A stretch of DNA of 64,000 bases, taken from contig NZ_JACHXI010000001.1 of assembly GCF_014191985.1 (NCBI RefSeq), positions 372,001 through 436,000 of the forward strand. Reading direction: 5' to 3'. Positions 29,257 through 37,057 of the stretch are shown piece by piece; the first letter of the stretch is position 1, and each line of letters starts with the position of its first letter. The notes beneath the pieces were generated by a model, which saw only the letters and a list, made by a program, of their open reading frames with translations, had not been told where the DNA came from and ran no database searches. Source of the DNA: Azomonas macrocytogenes (GTDB lineage Bacteria; Pseudomonadota; Gammaproteobacteria; Pseudomonadales; Pseudomonadaceae). The position numbers and the translations under genes are program-made.

Positions 29257-29285
29257 ATGGTATGACACTACTCAATTCCGGTCAA
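29257..29285 (-). promoter_or_regulatory. Sigma-70 promoter of the tRNA-fMet/rimP operon
   Basis: On the minus strand TTGACC (29285-29280) and TACCAT (29262-29257) are separated by 17 nt, placing the transcript start around 29250, about 10 nt before the tRNA 5' end. Confidence 0.7.
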
Positions 29286-29488
29286 CCGAAAAGCTCAGAA
29301 TAAATTTATCCAACTCCGCAAAGATAGAAGCACTATCAACACGATCTTGTTCAGAGCTTTCCAATAATTGAACCATATATACTGTGTTACGAGGGCATAT
29401 GCTACCTCAGTAACATCAGTTCACCAAGCGATAAAACGCTTTAACATCCAGCATTATGGGATGTTGAGACAGAACGAAAGCAAGATGA

Positions 29489-29529
29489 TTTAAGAAAACC
29501 TTAAGCATCCTTATTAATCTTGCTTGCCG
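29489..29529 (+). promoter_or_regulatory. PmrA/BasR-like box plus conserved flank, copy 1
   Basis: TTTAAG-AAAAC-CTTAAG (29489-29505) fits the YTTAAK-N5-YTTAAK direct-repeat pattern bound by PmrA-type response regulators. The 24 nt that follow (to 29529) also match copy 2 at 32348, including TTATTNATCTTGCT and GCCG. It lies 112 bp before the nucleotidyltransferase start at 29617 and in the same orientation. Binding is an inference. Confidence 0.6.
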
Positions 29530-29616
29530 AAATCATGTAATCAGTAGCTCGTATGAGGACATGAATATCATGCGCTGTTTGAAGGTGGCAAGGCTTGTTT
29601 ACCGTAGGAGATAGCA

Positions 29617-30402
29617 TTGAATCAAACGAATAAATGGAACAAGCCCCGTCGGGCCATCATTCTGAGTGCCGGCCAGGGGCGTCGCCTTCTTCCTTTCACT
29701 GAAACCAGACCAAAATGCCTGCTGGATATCGATGGAAAAACGGCTATCGAATGGCAGATAGATGCTCTATTGGCATCCAGCATCAGCGATATCAGCGTTG
29801 TCATTGGCTATGGTGCACACCAAGTCGAGCAACTGCTTAATTCGCGCTATGGTGTAGGTACAATCTCTACTATCTTTAATCCTTTCTACGAAGTTGCTGA
29901 CAATTTGGCGAGCTGCTGGATGGCTCGACAAGCAATGCAAGAAGAATTTTTGCTGCTGAACGGGGATACTTTATTCGATTTACCCGTATTACTGCGACTT
30001 CTCGATTCTCCGCATCGCCCCATAACCTTGGCTATTGATCGCAAGGCTCATTACGATAGCGATGACATGAAAGTTTGCCTTGACGGTGACCGACTGCTCC
30101 AAGTAGGCAAAACCCTACCGCTGGATACTGTAAACGGCGAATCCATCGGCATGATGTATTTCAATACGGAAGGCGCAGCCCTGTTCCGTGAAGCGCTAGA
30201 TCTTTGCATGCATAGACAAGATAGCCTGCAACGCTGGTATCTCAGCGTTATCGATAATATTGCTCAATCTACTGGCAAGGTTTTCGTGCAATCGATCGAA
30301 GGATTCGGCTGGGGCGAGCTCGACTTTCCCATGGATCTGGAATCAGTAAGAAGCAAAGCCCGCTTGTGGGGGCGGACCACTACAATAGCAGCCCAGAATT
30401 AA
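29617..30402 (+). CDS. Sugar/choline-phosphate nucleotidyltransferase (LicC-like)
   Basis: The 261-residue product begins with the nucleotidyltransferase signature AIILSAGQGRRLLPFTETRPKCLLDIDGK, followed by VVIGYGAHQVEQLL, FLLLNGDTLFD and a C-terminal GWGELDFPMDLE (metal-binding Asp/Glu). This compact form without a hexapeptide tail resembles LicC-type phosphocholine cytidylyltransferases. It would activate a phospho-alcohol or sugar-1-phosphate in the cytoplasm. The TTG at 29617 has AGGAGATAG upstream. It is convergent with the next gene. Its place in a ceramide-type cluster suggests that it makes a head-group donor, but the substrate is unknown. Confidence 0.75.
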   Translation: MNQTNKWNKPRRAIILSAGQGRRLLPFTETRPKCLLDIDGKTAIEWQIDALLASSISDISVVIGYGAHQVEQLLNSRYGVGTISTIFNPFYEVADNLASCWMARQAMQEEFLLLNGDTLFDLPVLLRLLDSPHRPITLAIDRKAHYDSDDMKVCLDGDRLLQVGKTLPLDTVNGESIGMMYFNTEGAALFREALDLCMHRQDSLQRWYLSVIDNIAQSTGKVFVQSIEGFGWGELDFPMDLESVRSKARLWGRTTTIAAQN

Positions 30403-30413
30403 ACAGTTCTTTG

Positions 30414-31211
30414 TTAGGTTGCCAGGATCTTCTCCACCAAAAGAAGATCCGCCGGCGTATCAACGTCAACGGCTGCTTCGGCAAAAGGCAATACAACTGC
30501 ACCTATTTTGATGCCAAGCTTATCCGATAGGCGCTCTAACGCTTGTTCGAGCGTCAGACGTCCGCACGCATAGCGTATAACAGCCCCCCCCCCTAAAGCA
30601 CCAGCAATGACACGCCACGGGCGCTTCCGTTCCTGTTCCACATTGCGCCAGAAATGAGCGAGTTGACGCCCTCGCTCTGTAACGAAAACGAACAGATTAC
30701 AACCACAATAAGGACCTCCACGCAAGCGTGCAGCTGTTCTGCGAGTATCAGGAAAACGAGCCAATACCGTTTCCAACCTAGCAACCCCAACGATAAAGTC
30801 ACATCCGCTTTCCAATGCCTGCTCAAGAAAATAGTTCAGCATGGCAGGATCAAGCAAAGCATGATCGGCCGTAGTCAACAGGACTGGCTGTTGAGTATTG
30901 CCACCTGAAAGCGCTCGAGCCGCACTGGCGCTAGGCGAGCTGGCATTTTCAATCCAGTCCAGCTCTCCAGCACTCAGGAGATACTCGATCTCTGCCTCAC
31001 TACACAGAAGATTTCGCGCAGGCCCTACCAAAGTGATCCGGTCTATGGCATCTGTCGATTGCAGGGCTTGCACAACACGGCGAATCATTGGGACACCAGC
31101 AACAGGGGCCAATGCCTTGCATTGAACGCCGGCCGCTACTGCAACGGCATCTGCGGGATTTCTATCGGCCGCCAAGACTATGGCCGAACATGCTCTAGAG
31201 GTATTTTTCAT
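30414..31211 (-). CDS. MobA-like NTP transferase with internal poly-G tract
   Basis: The 265-residue product has a Rossmann-like nucleotidyltransferase fold: SAIVLAADRNPADAV, KALAPVAGVPMIRRVVQAL, LLTTADHALLDPAM and a final VDVDTPADL motif, as in MobA/IspD-like enzymes that use NTPs. The start at 31209-31211 lies inside the end of the upstream gene (overlap 31195-31211), which implies translational coupling. Codons 206-210 contain ten consecutive G (30584-30593), currently in frame. A CTP- or GTP-dependent head-group activation role in the lipid cluster is an inference. Confidence 0.72.
   Translation of the reverse strand: MKNTSRACSAIVLAADRNPADAVAVAAGVQCKALAPVAGVPMIRRVVQALQSTDAIDRITLVGPARNLLCSEAEIEYLLSAGELDWIENASSPSASAARALSGGNTQQPVLLTTADHALLDPAMLNYFLEQALESGCDFIVGVARLETVLARFPDTRRTAARLRGGPYCGCNLFVFVTERGRQLAHFWRNVEQERKRPWRVIAGALGGGAVIRYACGRLTLEQALERLSDKLGIKIGAVVLPFAEAAVDVDTPADLLLVEKILAT
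30584..30593 (-). repeat. Poly-G(10) homopolymer inside coding sequence
   Basis: Ten consecutive C on the plus strand (G on the coding strand) within the NTP transferase gene, encoding Gly-Gly-Gly and the first base of Ala. Gain or loss of one base would shift the frame at codon ~207 of 265. Runs of this length are typical slipped-strand phase-variation tracts. Confidence 0.75.
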
Positions 31212-32328
31212 AGAGGCGATACCGCTTGTACATATAGGTTCCGATATGCTCGAGAATGTTGCGCATACCTGCATTGCTTTCCAGAATCCATGACATTTCG
31301 AGCGCTTCGATACCATGCCGGACAAAAGGAGGCTTCAGAGCCTCAATCAGCAACAGCGCCAACGCAGGCCCAAGGCGACTATTCTGGTATTCCTGGCGCA
31401 CGCCCATCAGAGGGACTCGCGCTGTCAGCGGTTTACGCACCTTAAGCTGCCAAAGCAAGTGAAACCAACCGAAAGGCAATAGCCGCCCCTTTAGCGGAGC
31501 GATCACTTCGTTGATATTGGGTAACGCGATGATAAAAGCGCTTGGCTTGCCATCTACTTCAGCGATATACATCAGGTCTTCGGGAACCAGAAATTTCAAA
31601 CTGCTTCCGGTTTTAGTAAATTCGGGCTCGGTAAAGGGTACGAATCCCCAGTTATTCGCCCAAGCATCGTTGAAGATATCGCGCATTACCCGAACCTCAG
31701 AATCGAAATGCTTACGATCCAGTGGTCTGATATGAATGCGCTTGCGCTGCCGGTCCATCATCCGCTGCATGGTCGGCGTGAAACTCAGCTCATTAGTGCG
31801 CATCCAGTAAGCCAACAGATCAATTGCCGGGTTATAGCCTGCCTCTTCTACTCGGCAGCCATAGTAGGGTTGACCATGCCCCATCATGAATACGGGAGGC
31901 TTGTCGAAACCTTCGATCAACAGACCGCTTTCTTCGTTAATGTTCAGATTGAACGGGCCAGTTATTCGATATGCGCCTTTTTGCCTCAGCCAGTTCTCAG
32001 CAGTTGCAATCAGGGCATCAAAAACCTTCTTGTCGTCGATTGCCTCCAGCATGCCAAAGTGTCCGGTATCAGTGCCATGCAATTCGCGATGCAGTGTATC
32101 CACCTGGGCACTGATACGACCGACAGGACGCTGACCAGACCAAGCGATCCAACCTTGCCAGTCGAGATGTTCGAATACGGGATTTTTAGATGAAAGGTGC
32201 TCCTGCCGTTCGATATACAAGGGTTCGATCCAATTAGGATCGTGACGATAAAGCTCAGCTGGCAGGCGAATGAATAGGTTCAGCTCGTTTTTAGTCAGTA
32301 CAGGCTTGACGACAACTGGAGTGTTCAT
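31195..32328 (-). CDS. GNAT-fold acyltransferase, bacterial ceramide synthase-like (bCerS)
   Basis: The 377-residue product matches the family often mislabelled dATP pyrophosphohydrolase or GNAT N-acyltransferase. The N-terminal part has the characteristic YRHDPNWIEPL and GPFNLNINEESGLLIEGFD, then PPVFMMGHGQPYY; a C-terminal GNAT-like domain has RVPLMGVRQEYQNSRLGPALALLLIE. In Caulobacter a member of this family acylates the amino group in ceramide synthesis; I infer the same here from the adjacent genes. The ATG at 32326-32328 is chosen; an ATG at 32370 would place the PmrA-like box within coding sequence. The downstream NTP transferase overlaps its end. Confidence 0.75.
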   Translation of the reverse strand: MNTPVVVKPVLTKNELNLFIRLPAELYRHDPNWIEPLYIERQEHLSSKNPVFEHLDWQGWIAWSGQRPVGRISAQVDTLHRELHGTDTGHFGMLEAIDDKKVFDALIATAENWLRQKGAYRITGPFNLNINEESGLLIEGFDKPPVFMMGHGQPYYGCRVEEAGYNPAIDLLAYWMRTNELSFTPTMQRMMDRQRKRIHIRPLDRKHFDSEVRVMRDIFNDAWANNWGFVPFTEPEFTKTGSSLKFLVPEDLMYIAEVDGKPSAFIIALPNINEVIAPLKGRLLPFGWFHLLWQLKVRKPLTARVPLMGVRQEYQNSRLGPALALLLIEALKPPFVRHGIEALEMSWILESNAGMRNILEHIGTYMYKRYRLYEKYL

Positions 32329-32742
32329 TTTAGTAGAAATCGATTTACTTAAGGAAACCTTAAGAAACATTATTGATCTTGCTCGCCGTCGTTTTCAGAT
32401 ACTTCGGTTTGGCCTCGACTCAGCCTTGATACCGATAGCCAACATGCAACGGGCATGGCAAGGCTGCTTGAAATATGCATAGCTGAGGATGTTATGGGTT
32501 TAAAAGAAAACTTCAACATCAGGATAGGGAAGTTTTACATTCCAACCGGTTCTCTGCATCATCATGTCCAGTCTACTTTACTCAGATTTTGTCCGTCGCT
32601 TCTGATTTTGCTTGAAAAATTCGCTATTGTGCTTTTCCAGATAAATAGCCTTATCTTTGCCGCCCTCAATCAGGCCACTTCAGTTACTGCTGGCTGCGAG
32701 AACCGGCCCGCCGCATACCTGTGCTGAAGTAGGACCGAACAT
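32329..32742. other. Divergent intergenic region with a PmrA-like box
   Basis: These 414 bases lie between the acyltransferase (minus) and the acyl-AMP ligase (plus). They contain box copy 2 at 32348-32388. A 90-codon open frame at 32455-32727 has no ribosome site and unconvincing composition. The rest is AT-rich and may serve as a long leader for the ligase operon. Confidence 0.55.
32348..32388 (+). promoter_or_regulatory. PmrA/BasR-like box plus conserved flank, copy 2
   Basis: CTTAAG-GAAAC-CTTAAG (32348-32364) is a perfect YTTAAK-N5-YTTAAK pattern, and the following 24 nt match copy 1 at 29489 (34 of 41 positions identical over the whole element). Because CTTAAG is its own reverse complement, the box could work in either direction. 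The conserved flank points towards the acyl-AMP ligase; the acyltransferase start lies only 19 bp to the other side. Confidence 0.62.
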
Positions 32743-34494
32743 ATGGCCGAACTTTACATGTCCGCTACGCTTACCCAACATTTCCTGCCCCAGCGTCTTG
32801 CAGATTTTCCGACTATCACCGATGCTCTCGATTACGCTGCACTTGGTGAAACCGGCGTAAATTTCTATGATGGTCGCTGCCGTCTGACTGCCGTTGTCCA
32901 GTATGCTGCACTGAGAAGAAAAGCATTGGACATGGCCAAGCGGCTCTGCGGACTAGGGTTGAAAAAAGGGAGTCGGGTTGCACTCGTTGCGGATACAAAC
33001 AGTGCATTCATGGAAGTTTTCTACGGTTGTCTGTATGCCGGCTTGCTACCGGTGCCTTTACCGGTTCCATCCAGCCTAGGAACTCATGATTCATACGTAA
33101 AGAAGTTGAGTAATTTCTTTAAAAGCTGCGATGCACATGCTGTTTTCGCGCCTGCCGAATTAGTGCCGTTCGCAAAAGAAGCTGCCAAGTGCTTCGATAT
33201 GGGGTTCATCGGCTCAGCCAAGGAGCTTCAGGCTGGTCCTGCTCCGGATATCCTGCTTGCATCGGTGCAGCCGGATGATGTGGCATATTTGCAATATACG
33301 TCGGGTAGCACCCGCTTTCCTCGCGGCGTAACCATCACCCATCGAGCGGCTATGGCCAATCTGCAGGGTATGCTCAGAGACGGTCTCGGTATCGGCCCAA
33401 CCGACCGCTGCGTTTCCTGGCTACCGTTCTATCATGACATGGGACTGGTAGGTTTCGTTCTTGCGCCGATGGCTTCGCAAATGTCCGTGGATTATCTGCG
33501 TACTCAGGACTTCGCCATGCGTCCACGGCAATGGTTGAACCTGATCAGCCAGAACAAAGGAACCGTCTCCTTCGCACCACCTTTCGGTTATGACATCTGT
33601 TCACGCCGGCTTCGCGAAGGGGAAGCTGCGCGCTTCGATCTATCTAGCTGGCGTGTTGCCGGCATTGGCGCCGAACCCATCCGCGATGAAATCCTTGAGC
33701 GTTTTGCTAGGCAATTTTCCGTATCTGGTTTCGATCAGAAGTCATTCGTTCCATGTTATGGTCTGGCGGAAAGTACTCTGGGCGTCTGTTTCAGCCGCCG
33801 CGACATTGGCATTCAAGTTGATCGAATCAATCGCTGGGAGCTGGAACGTACTTCCCAGGCACTGCCATTCGATGGCATTGACAGCAATGCAGCCGCTGTC
33901 TTTGTCAATTGTGGGAGCGTCCTGCCTGGTCATGAGCTGGAAATACGCAACGATAGCGGACGCGTGCTTCCTGAGCGCCAGATAGGGCGTATCATGCTGA
34001 AAGGCCCAAGTCTGATGTCTGGCTATTTTCAAGACGAGGACTCCACGCAAGCAGTTCTTGACAAAGCAGAAGGCTGGCTCGACACAGGTGACCTTGGCTA
34101 TCTGAACAATGGCGAGCTTTTTATTACCGGTCGCCGCAAGGATCTTTTGATTGTTCGTGGTCGCAATATTTGGCCGCAGGACATTGAATATCTGGCCGAA
34201 TCCCAGCCGGAAATTCGCCCTGGTGATGTCATTGCCTTCCTCGTGCCCAACGATACCGATCCGGAAGTGGTAGTCCAGGTGCAATGCCGCATAACCGATC
34301 AAGAGCAACGGGAACGCCTGGTACAATCTTTAACCAGGCTTATCAACGGGGAATTTGGCCTGACGTCTCGAGTAGAACTTGTTCCGCCACACTCTCTTCC
34401 CCGCACATCATCCGGTAAGCCTTCGCGTGCCGAAGCTCGCAAGCGCTTTCTGCAAACACAGTCTGGCTGCGAACTGACGCTGGCAGTCGGATAA
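32743..34494 (+). CDS. Fatty acyl-AMP ligase (FAAL)
   Basis: The 583-residue adenylating enzyme has YTSGSTRFPRGVTITH (AMP-binding loop), FYHDMGLVG, APPFGYDICSRR, CYGLAESTLGVCFS and GWLDTGDLGYL...GRRKDLLIVRGRNIWPQDIE, with a C-terminal Lys in RTSSGKPSR. The layout is that of FAALs, which activate fatty acids as acyl-AMP and pass them to a carrier protein rather than CoA. The acyl carrier protein two genes downstream is the obvious partner, and the acyl chain would feed the serine palmitoyltransferase-like enzyme. The ATG at 32743 is chosen; 32758 is possible. It heads a + strand operon to 36936. Confidence 0.88.
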   Translation: MAELYMSATLTQHFLPQRLADFPTITDALDYAALGETGVNFYDGRCRLTAVVQYAALRRKALDMAKRLCGLGLKKGSRVALVADTNSAFMEVFYGCLYAGLLPVPLPVPSSLGTHDSYVKKLSNFFKSCDAHAVFAPAELVPFAKEAAKCFDMGFIGSAKELQAGPAPDILLASVQPDDVAYLQYTSGSTRFPRGVTITHRAAMANLQGMLRDGLGIGPTDRCVSWLPFYHDMGLVGFVLAPMASQMSVDYLRTQDFAMRPRQWLNLISQNKGTVSFAPPFGYDICSRRLREGEAARFDLSSWRVAGIGAEPIRDEILERFARQFSVSGFDQKSFVPCYGLAESTLGVCFSRRDIGIQVDRINRWELERTSQALPFDGIDSNAAAVFVNCGSVLPGHELEIRNDSGRVLPERQIGRIMLKGPSLMSGYFQDEDSTQAVLDKAEGWLDTGDLGYLNNGELFITGRRKDLLIVRGRNIWPQDIEYLAESQPEIRPGDVIAFLVPNDTDPEVVVQVQCRITDQEQRERLVQSLTRLINGEFGLTSRVELVPPHSLPRTSSGKPSRAEARKRFLQTQSGCELTLAVG

Positions 34495-34501
34495 TTTCGT
34501 T

Positions 34502-35413
34502 GTGGTGACGATTGTTGCCCTAACCGGGGCGACCGGCTTTATTGGTGGATACCTGCAAAAGCACTTGATTCGATCAGGTGTTCGGCTACGAGCCTTGAGC
34601 CGTAGCCAGGAAGGTTTCGACCAAGGCGTGGAATGGATACGCGGCTCACTCGAAGACATTGACTCACTGGCTCGTCTAACTGCCGGTGCGGAAATAGTCG
34701 TGCACTGTGCTGGCGCGGTACGTGGCGCATCGCCCCAGTATTTTAATCGTGTCAATGTCGATGGCAGTCTCTGGCTATTACAAGCCGCGCAGGAAAGCAG
34801 TACATGCAAGCGTTTTCTGCTGGTATCGTCATTGGCCGCCCGACACCCTGAACTCTCTTGGTACGCTGCCTCGAAGCATCAAGCAGAGCTTGTATTGCGT
34901 GAGGCTGCAGCCGATCTTGCCGTCACGATTTTTCGACCTACCGCAGTGTATGGTCCGGGAGATCGCGAGCTGCGATCATTGTTCAAATGGATGTTGCGAG
35001 GATGGCTGCCGGTCCTGGGACAGAATGACGCACGCCTGACTTTTCTCCACGTGGAGGATCTGACCCGGGCCGTATTGCAGTGGGTCGAGGCTCCACGGGT
35101 CGCATCGGGAGTGTATGAACTCCATGATGGCCAGGAAAATGGGTACTCTTGGCAAGAACTTGCCGCTATCGCAGAAGAAATCCGTAATGGTCCGGTTCAC
35201 CAGATCCCTGTTCCAGCAACGGCATTGCACACGCTCGCATGGATAAACATGACCTGCTCGCACCTGATCGGCCATGCCCCAATGCTGACCCCGGCCAAGG
35301 TCAGAGAGCTGAGACATCCGGACTGGTCATGCGATAATCAGCCAATTCTTCAGGATCTTGGCTGGCAGCCAACGATGTCGCTGAAAAATTCTCTAGCAAA
35401 GCAGTCTTTCTAA
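34502..35413 (+). CDS. NAD-dependent epimerase/dehydratase (ceramide reductase CerR-like)
   Basis: The 303-residue extended short-chain dehydrogenase has the Rossmann motif ALTGATGFIGGYL, VVHCAGAVRG, the Ser in LLVSSLA and the catalytic YxxxK in SWYAASK, then FRPTAVYGPGDREL. In Caulobacter the member of this family next to spt, named CerR, reduces the 3-keto group of the sphingoid intermediate. Its place here between acyl-AMP ligase and carrier protein, 7 bp after the ligase stop, supports the same role. GTG starts at 34502 or 34505. Confidence 0.8.
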   Translation: MVTIVALTGATGFIGGYLQKHLIRSGVRLRALSRSQEGFDQGVEWIRGSLEDIDSLARLTAGAEIVVHCAGAVRGASPQYFNRVNVDGSLWLLQAAQESSTCKRFLLVSSLAARHPELSWYAASKHQAELVLREAAADLAVTIFRPTAVYGPGDRELRSLFKWMLRGWLPVLGQNDARLTFLHVEDLTRAVLQWVEAPRVASGVYELHDGQENGYSWQELAAIAEEIRNGPVHQIPVPATALHTLAWINMTCSHLIGHAPMLTPAKVRELRHPDWSCDNQPILQDLGWQPTMSLKNSLAKQSF

Positions 35414-35456
35414 TACTTTGGGCAAAAAGCAGGCCTTGGATCTTAAGGAGTTATTT

Positions 35457-35720
35457 ATGGTGTCCCAAGAAATGATTCTGGAGCGGCTTTTTGTCTATCT
35501 GAATACCACAGTTCCCGCTAGCGCTCCTGTGCGCCCTGATATTGAGCTTGTACAGGAGCTTGGTCTCGATTCAATCAAGGTAATGGATCTTTTGATGGAA
35601 TTAGAGGATGAATTCGATATTTCAATCCCCTTGAATATCCTCACGGATGTACGTACTCCGGCCCAACTGGCACAAGCCGTCTTTTCACTGATGGAGCATG
35701 CCAATGGCGCTGTTCGATAA
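35457..35720 (+). CDS. Acyl carrier protein dedicated to the lipid cluster
   Basis: The 87-residue product has the phosphopantetheine site LGLDSIKVMDLL with the attachment Ser at residue 39, then the usual fourth helix. TTAAGGAG lies 6 nt before the ATG. It would carry the acyl chain from the acyl-AMP ligase to the serine palmitoyltransferase-like enzyme, whose gene overlaps its end (35704-35720). That overlap indicates coupled translation and a tight working pair. A 4'-phosphopantetheinyl transferase must come from elsewhere. Confidence 0.92.
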   Translation: MVSQEMILERLFVYLNTTVPASAPVRPDIELVQELGLDSIKVMDLLMELEDEFDISIPLNILTDVRTPAQLAQAVFSLMEHANGAVR

Positions 35721-36936
35721 GTTCAACAAGCTGATCCAGGAACGTGCCACTTTTATTCAGACCGAACTCAGTCCGTTCGGTACGCGTATCGATGAGATCT
35801 ATTCGCCAACTGAAGGTCGCATCGGCGAATGCCGAGTGATCCTGGCCGGAACGAACAACTATTTGGGTCTTACCTTCGATCCAACTTGTCTGGATGCGGC
35901 CCGCCAGTCGTTGGAGCACGAGGGTACCGGCACCACTGGTTCGCGAATGGCCAATGGTAGCTACAGTGGACATATTGCTCTGGAAGCGGAACTGGCCGAT
36001 TTTTTCCAACGACGTTCGGTCATACTGTTTTCGACCGGCTATCTCGCTAATTTGGGTACCATCGGTACCTTGACCGGACCAGGCGATATCGTCCTTCTGG
36101 ATGCTGATTGCCATGCGAGCATCTACGATGCCTGCAAGCTGAGCGGTGCCCAGATCATCCGCTTCCGCCATAATGATGCTCATGATCTGGAGCGGCGGAT
36201 GCTTCGTCTGGGCGAGCAGGCCAAGGATGCCTTGATCATCGTCGAAGGCATCTACAGCATGCTCGGCGATTATGCTCCTTTAAAGGAAATTGCCGAGATC
36301 AAACGGCAACTGGGTGGCTATCTACTGGTTGACGAAGCGCATTCCGTCGGCGTCATGGGCAAGCACGGGCGCGGCCTGGCAGAAGAGCTGAATGTTGAAA
36401 GCGACGTAGATATCGTACTGGGCACCTTCAGCAAGACTCTCGGAGCCATTGGCGGCTTCGCAGCCAGCCATCATCCGGAATTCAACCTGCTTCGCTATGC
36501 AAGCCGGCCTTACATCTTCACTGCATCGCCCTCCCCCGCATCCATCGCATCGGTACGAGCAGCCCTGCAAGTCATGATTGATCAACCGGAGCTGCGTACG
36601 CGCCTCTGGGCCAATGCAAGACACCTTCACAAAGGCTTGGTCGATCTTGGATATTGCGTCGGCCCGCAGGTCAGCCCGGTTATTCCGGTCCTGCTGGAAT
36701 CCCCCGAAAAGGGTATGTTCTTCTGGCAAAAACTGATCAAGCATGGAGTTTACGTCAATCTGGTCCTACCGCCAGCGACACCAAGCGGTCAAGCCCTGGT
36801 TCGCTGCAGTGTCAGTGCTGCCCATACCCCTGAGCAAATCGACCGTATCATTGGCGCTTTCGCCCAATTGATGGCAGAACCAAGAAAGGAAGCCGTGTCG
36901 AACGCACAGGGGGCTACGCGTCCTGGTTATCGGTAG
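35704..36936 (+). CDS. spt: Alpha-oxoamine synthase, serine palmitoyltransferase-like
   Basis: The 410-residue PLP enzyme of the AONS family has NNYLGLTFDP, GTGTTGSRMANGSY, the ring-stacking His in DADCHASIYD (H138), VDEAHSVGVMG with the PLP Asp (D210) and the Schiff-base Lys in GTFSKTLGAIGG (K244). The family joins an amino acid to an acyl thioester with loss of CO2. 8-amino-7-oxononanoate synthase (BioF) is excluded by context: no bio genes, but a carrier protein, acyl-AMP ligase and CerR-like reductase. I chose the ATG at 35704 because GGAG sits 7 nt upstream; 35698 is too close. Confidence 0.85.
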   Translation: MALFDKFNKLIQERATFIQTELSPFGTRIDEIYSPTEGRIGECRVILAGTNNYLGLTFDPTCLDAARQSLEHEGTGTTGSRMANGSYSGHIALEAELADFFQRRSVILFSTGYLANLGTIGTLTGPGDIVLLDADCHASIYDACKLSGAQIIRFRHNDAHDLERRMLRLGEQAKDALIIVEGIYSMLGDYAPLKEIAEIKRQLGGYLLVDEAHSVGVMGKHGRGLAEELNVESDVDIVLGTFSKTLGAIGGFAASHHPEFNLLRYASRPYIFTASPSPASIASVRAALQVMIDQPELRTRLWANARHLHKGLVDLGYCVGPQVSPVIPVLLESPEKGMFFWQKLIKHGVYVNLVLPPATPSGQALVRCSVSAAHTPEQIDRIIGAFAQLMAEPRKEAVSNAQGATRPGYR

Positions 36937-37057
36937 ATCTTTTATAACGTGGATATACATGATCGAAACGTATTTCATCAGCAAGAAATCGACGAGAGTC
37001 GCTACGACTTTCCGAGCTTCGCATTCATCATTACAGCCGACCATTAACGGATAGAGC

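Larger units (their letters stand above)
29241..29616. other. AT-rich divergent intergenic region at the edge of the lipid cluster
   Basis: These 376 bases hold the tRNA operon promoter on the minus strand and, 110 bp before the first lipid-cluster gene, the first PmrA-like box on the plus strand. The rest is AT-rich without a supported gene. Pseudomonads usually have secG and tRNA-Leu upstream of tRNA-fMet; neither is present here. Confidence 0.6.

Noticed and set aside
29500-29616. A sigma-54 or AlgU promoter before the nucleotidyltransferase
   Set aside because: The conserved flank contains neither the GG-N10-GC spacing of sigma-54 sites nor a GAACTT/TCTGA pair; the PmrA-like box explains the conservation better.
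31195-32328. dATP pyrophosphohydrolase annotation for the acyltransferase-like protein
   Set aside because: No Nudix motif is visible; the GNAT-like C-terminal region and cluster context fit the bCerS family better.
32455-32727. Possible 90-residue protein between the acyltransferase and acyl-AMP ligase genes
   Set aside because: No ribosome site and no recognisable fold; more likely leader sequence of the ligase transcript.
35704-36936. BioF (8-amino-7-oxononanoate synthase) as identity of the PLP enzyme
   Set aside because: No biotin genes nearby, while a dedicated carrier protein, acyl-AMP ligase and CerR-like reductase surround it.
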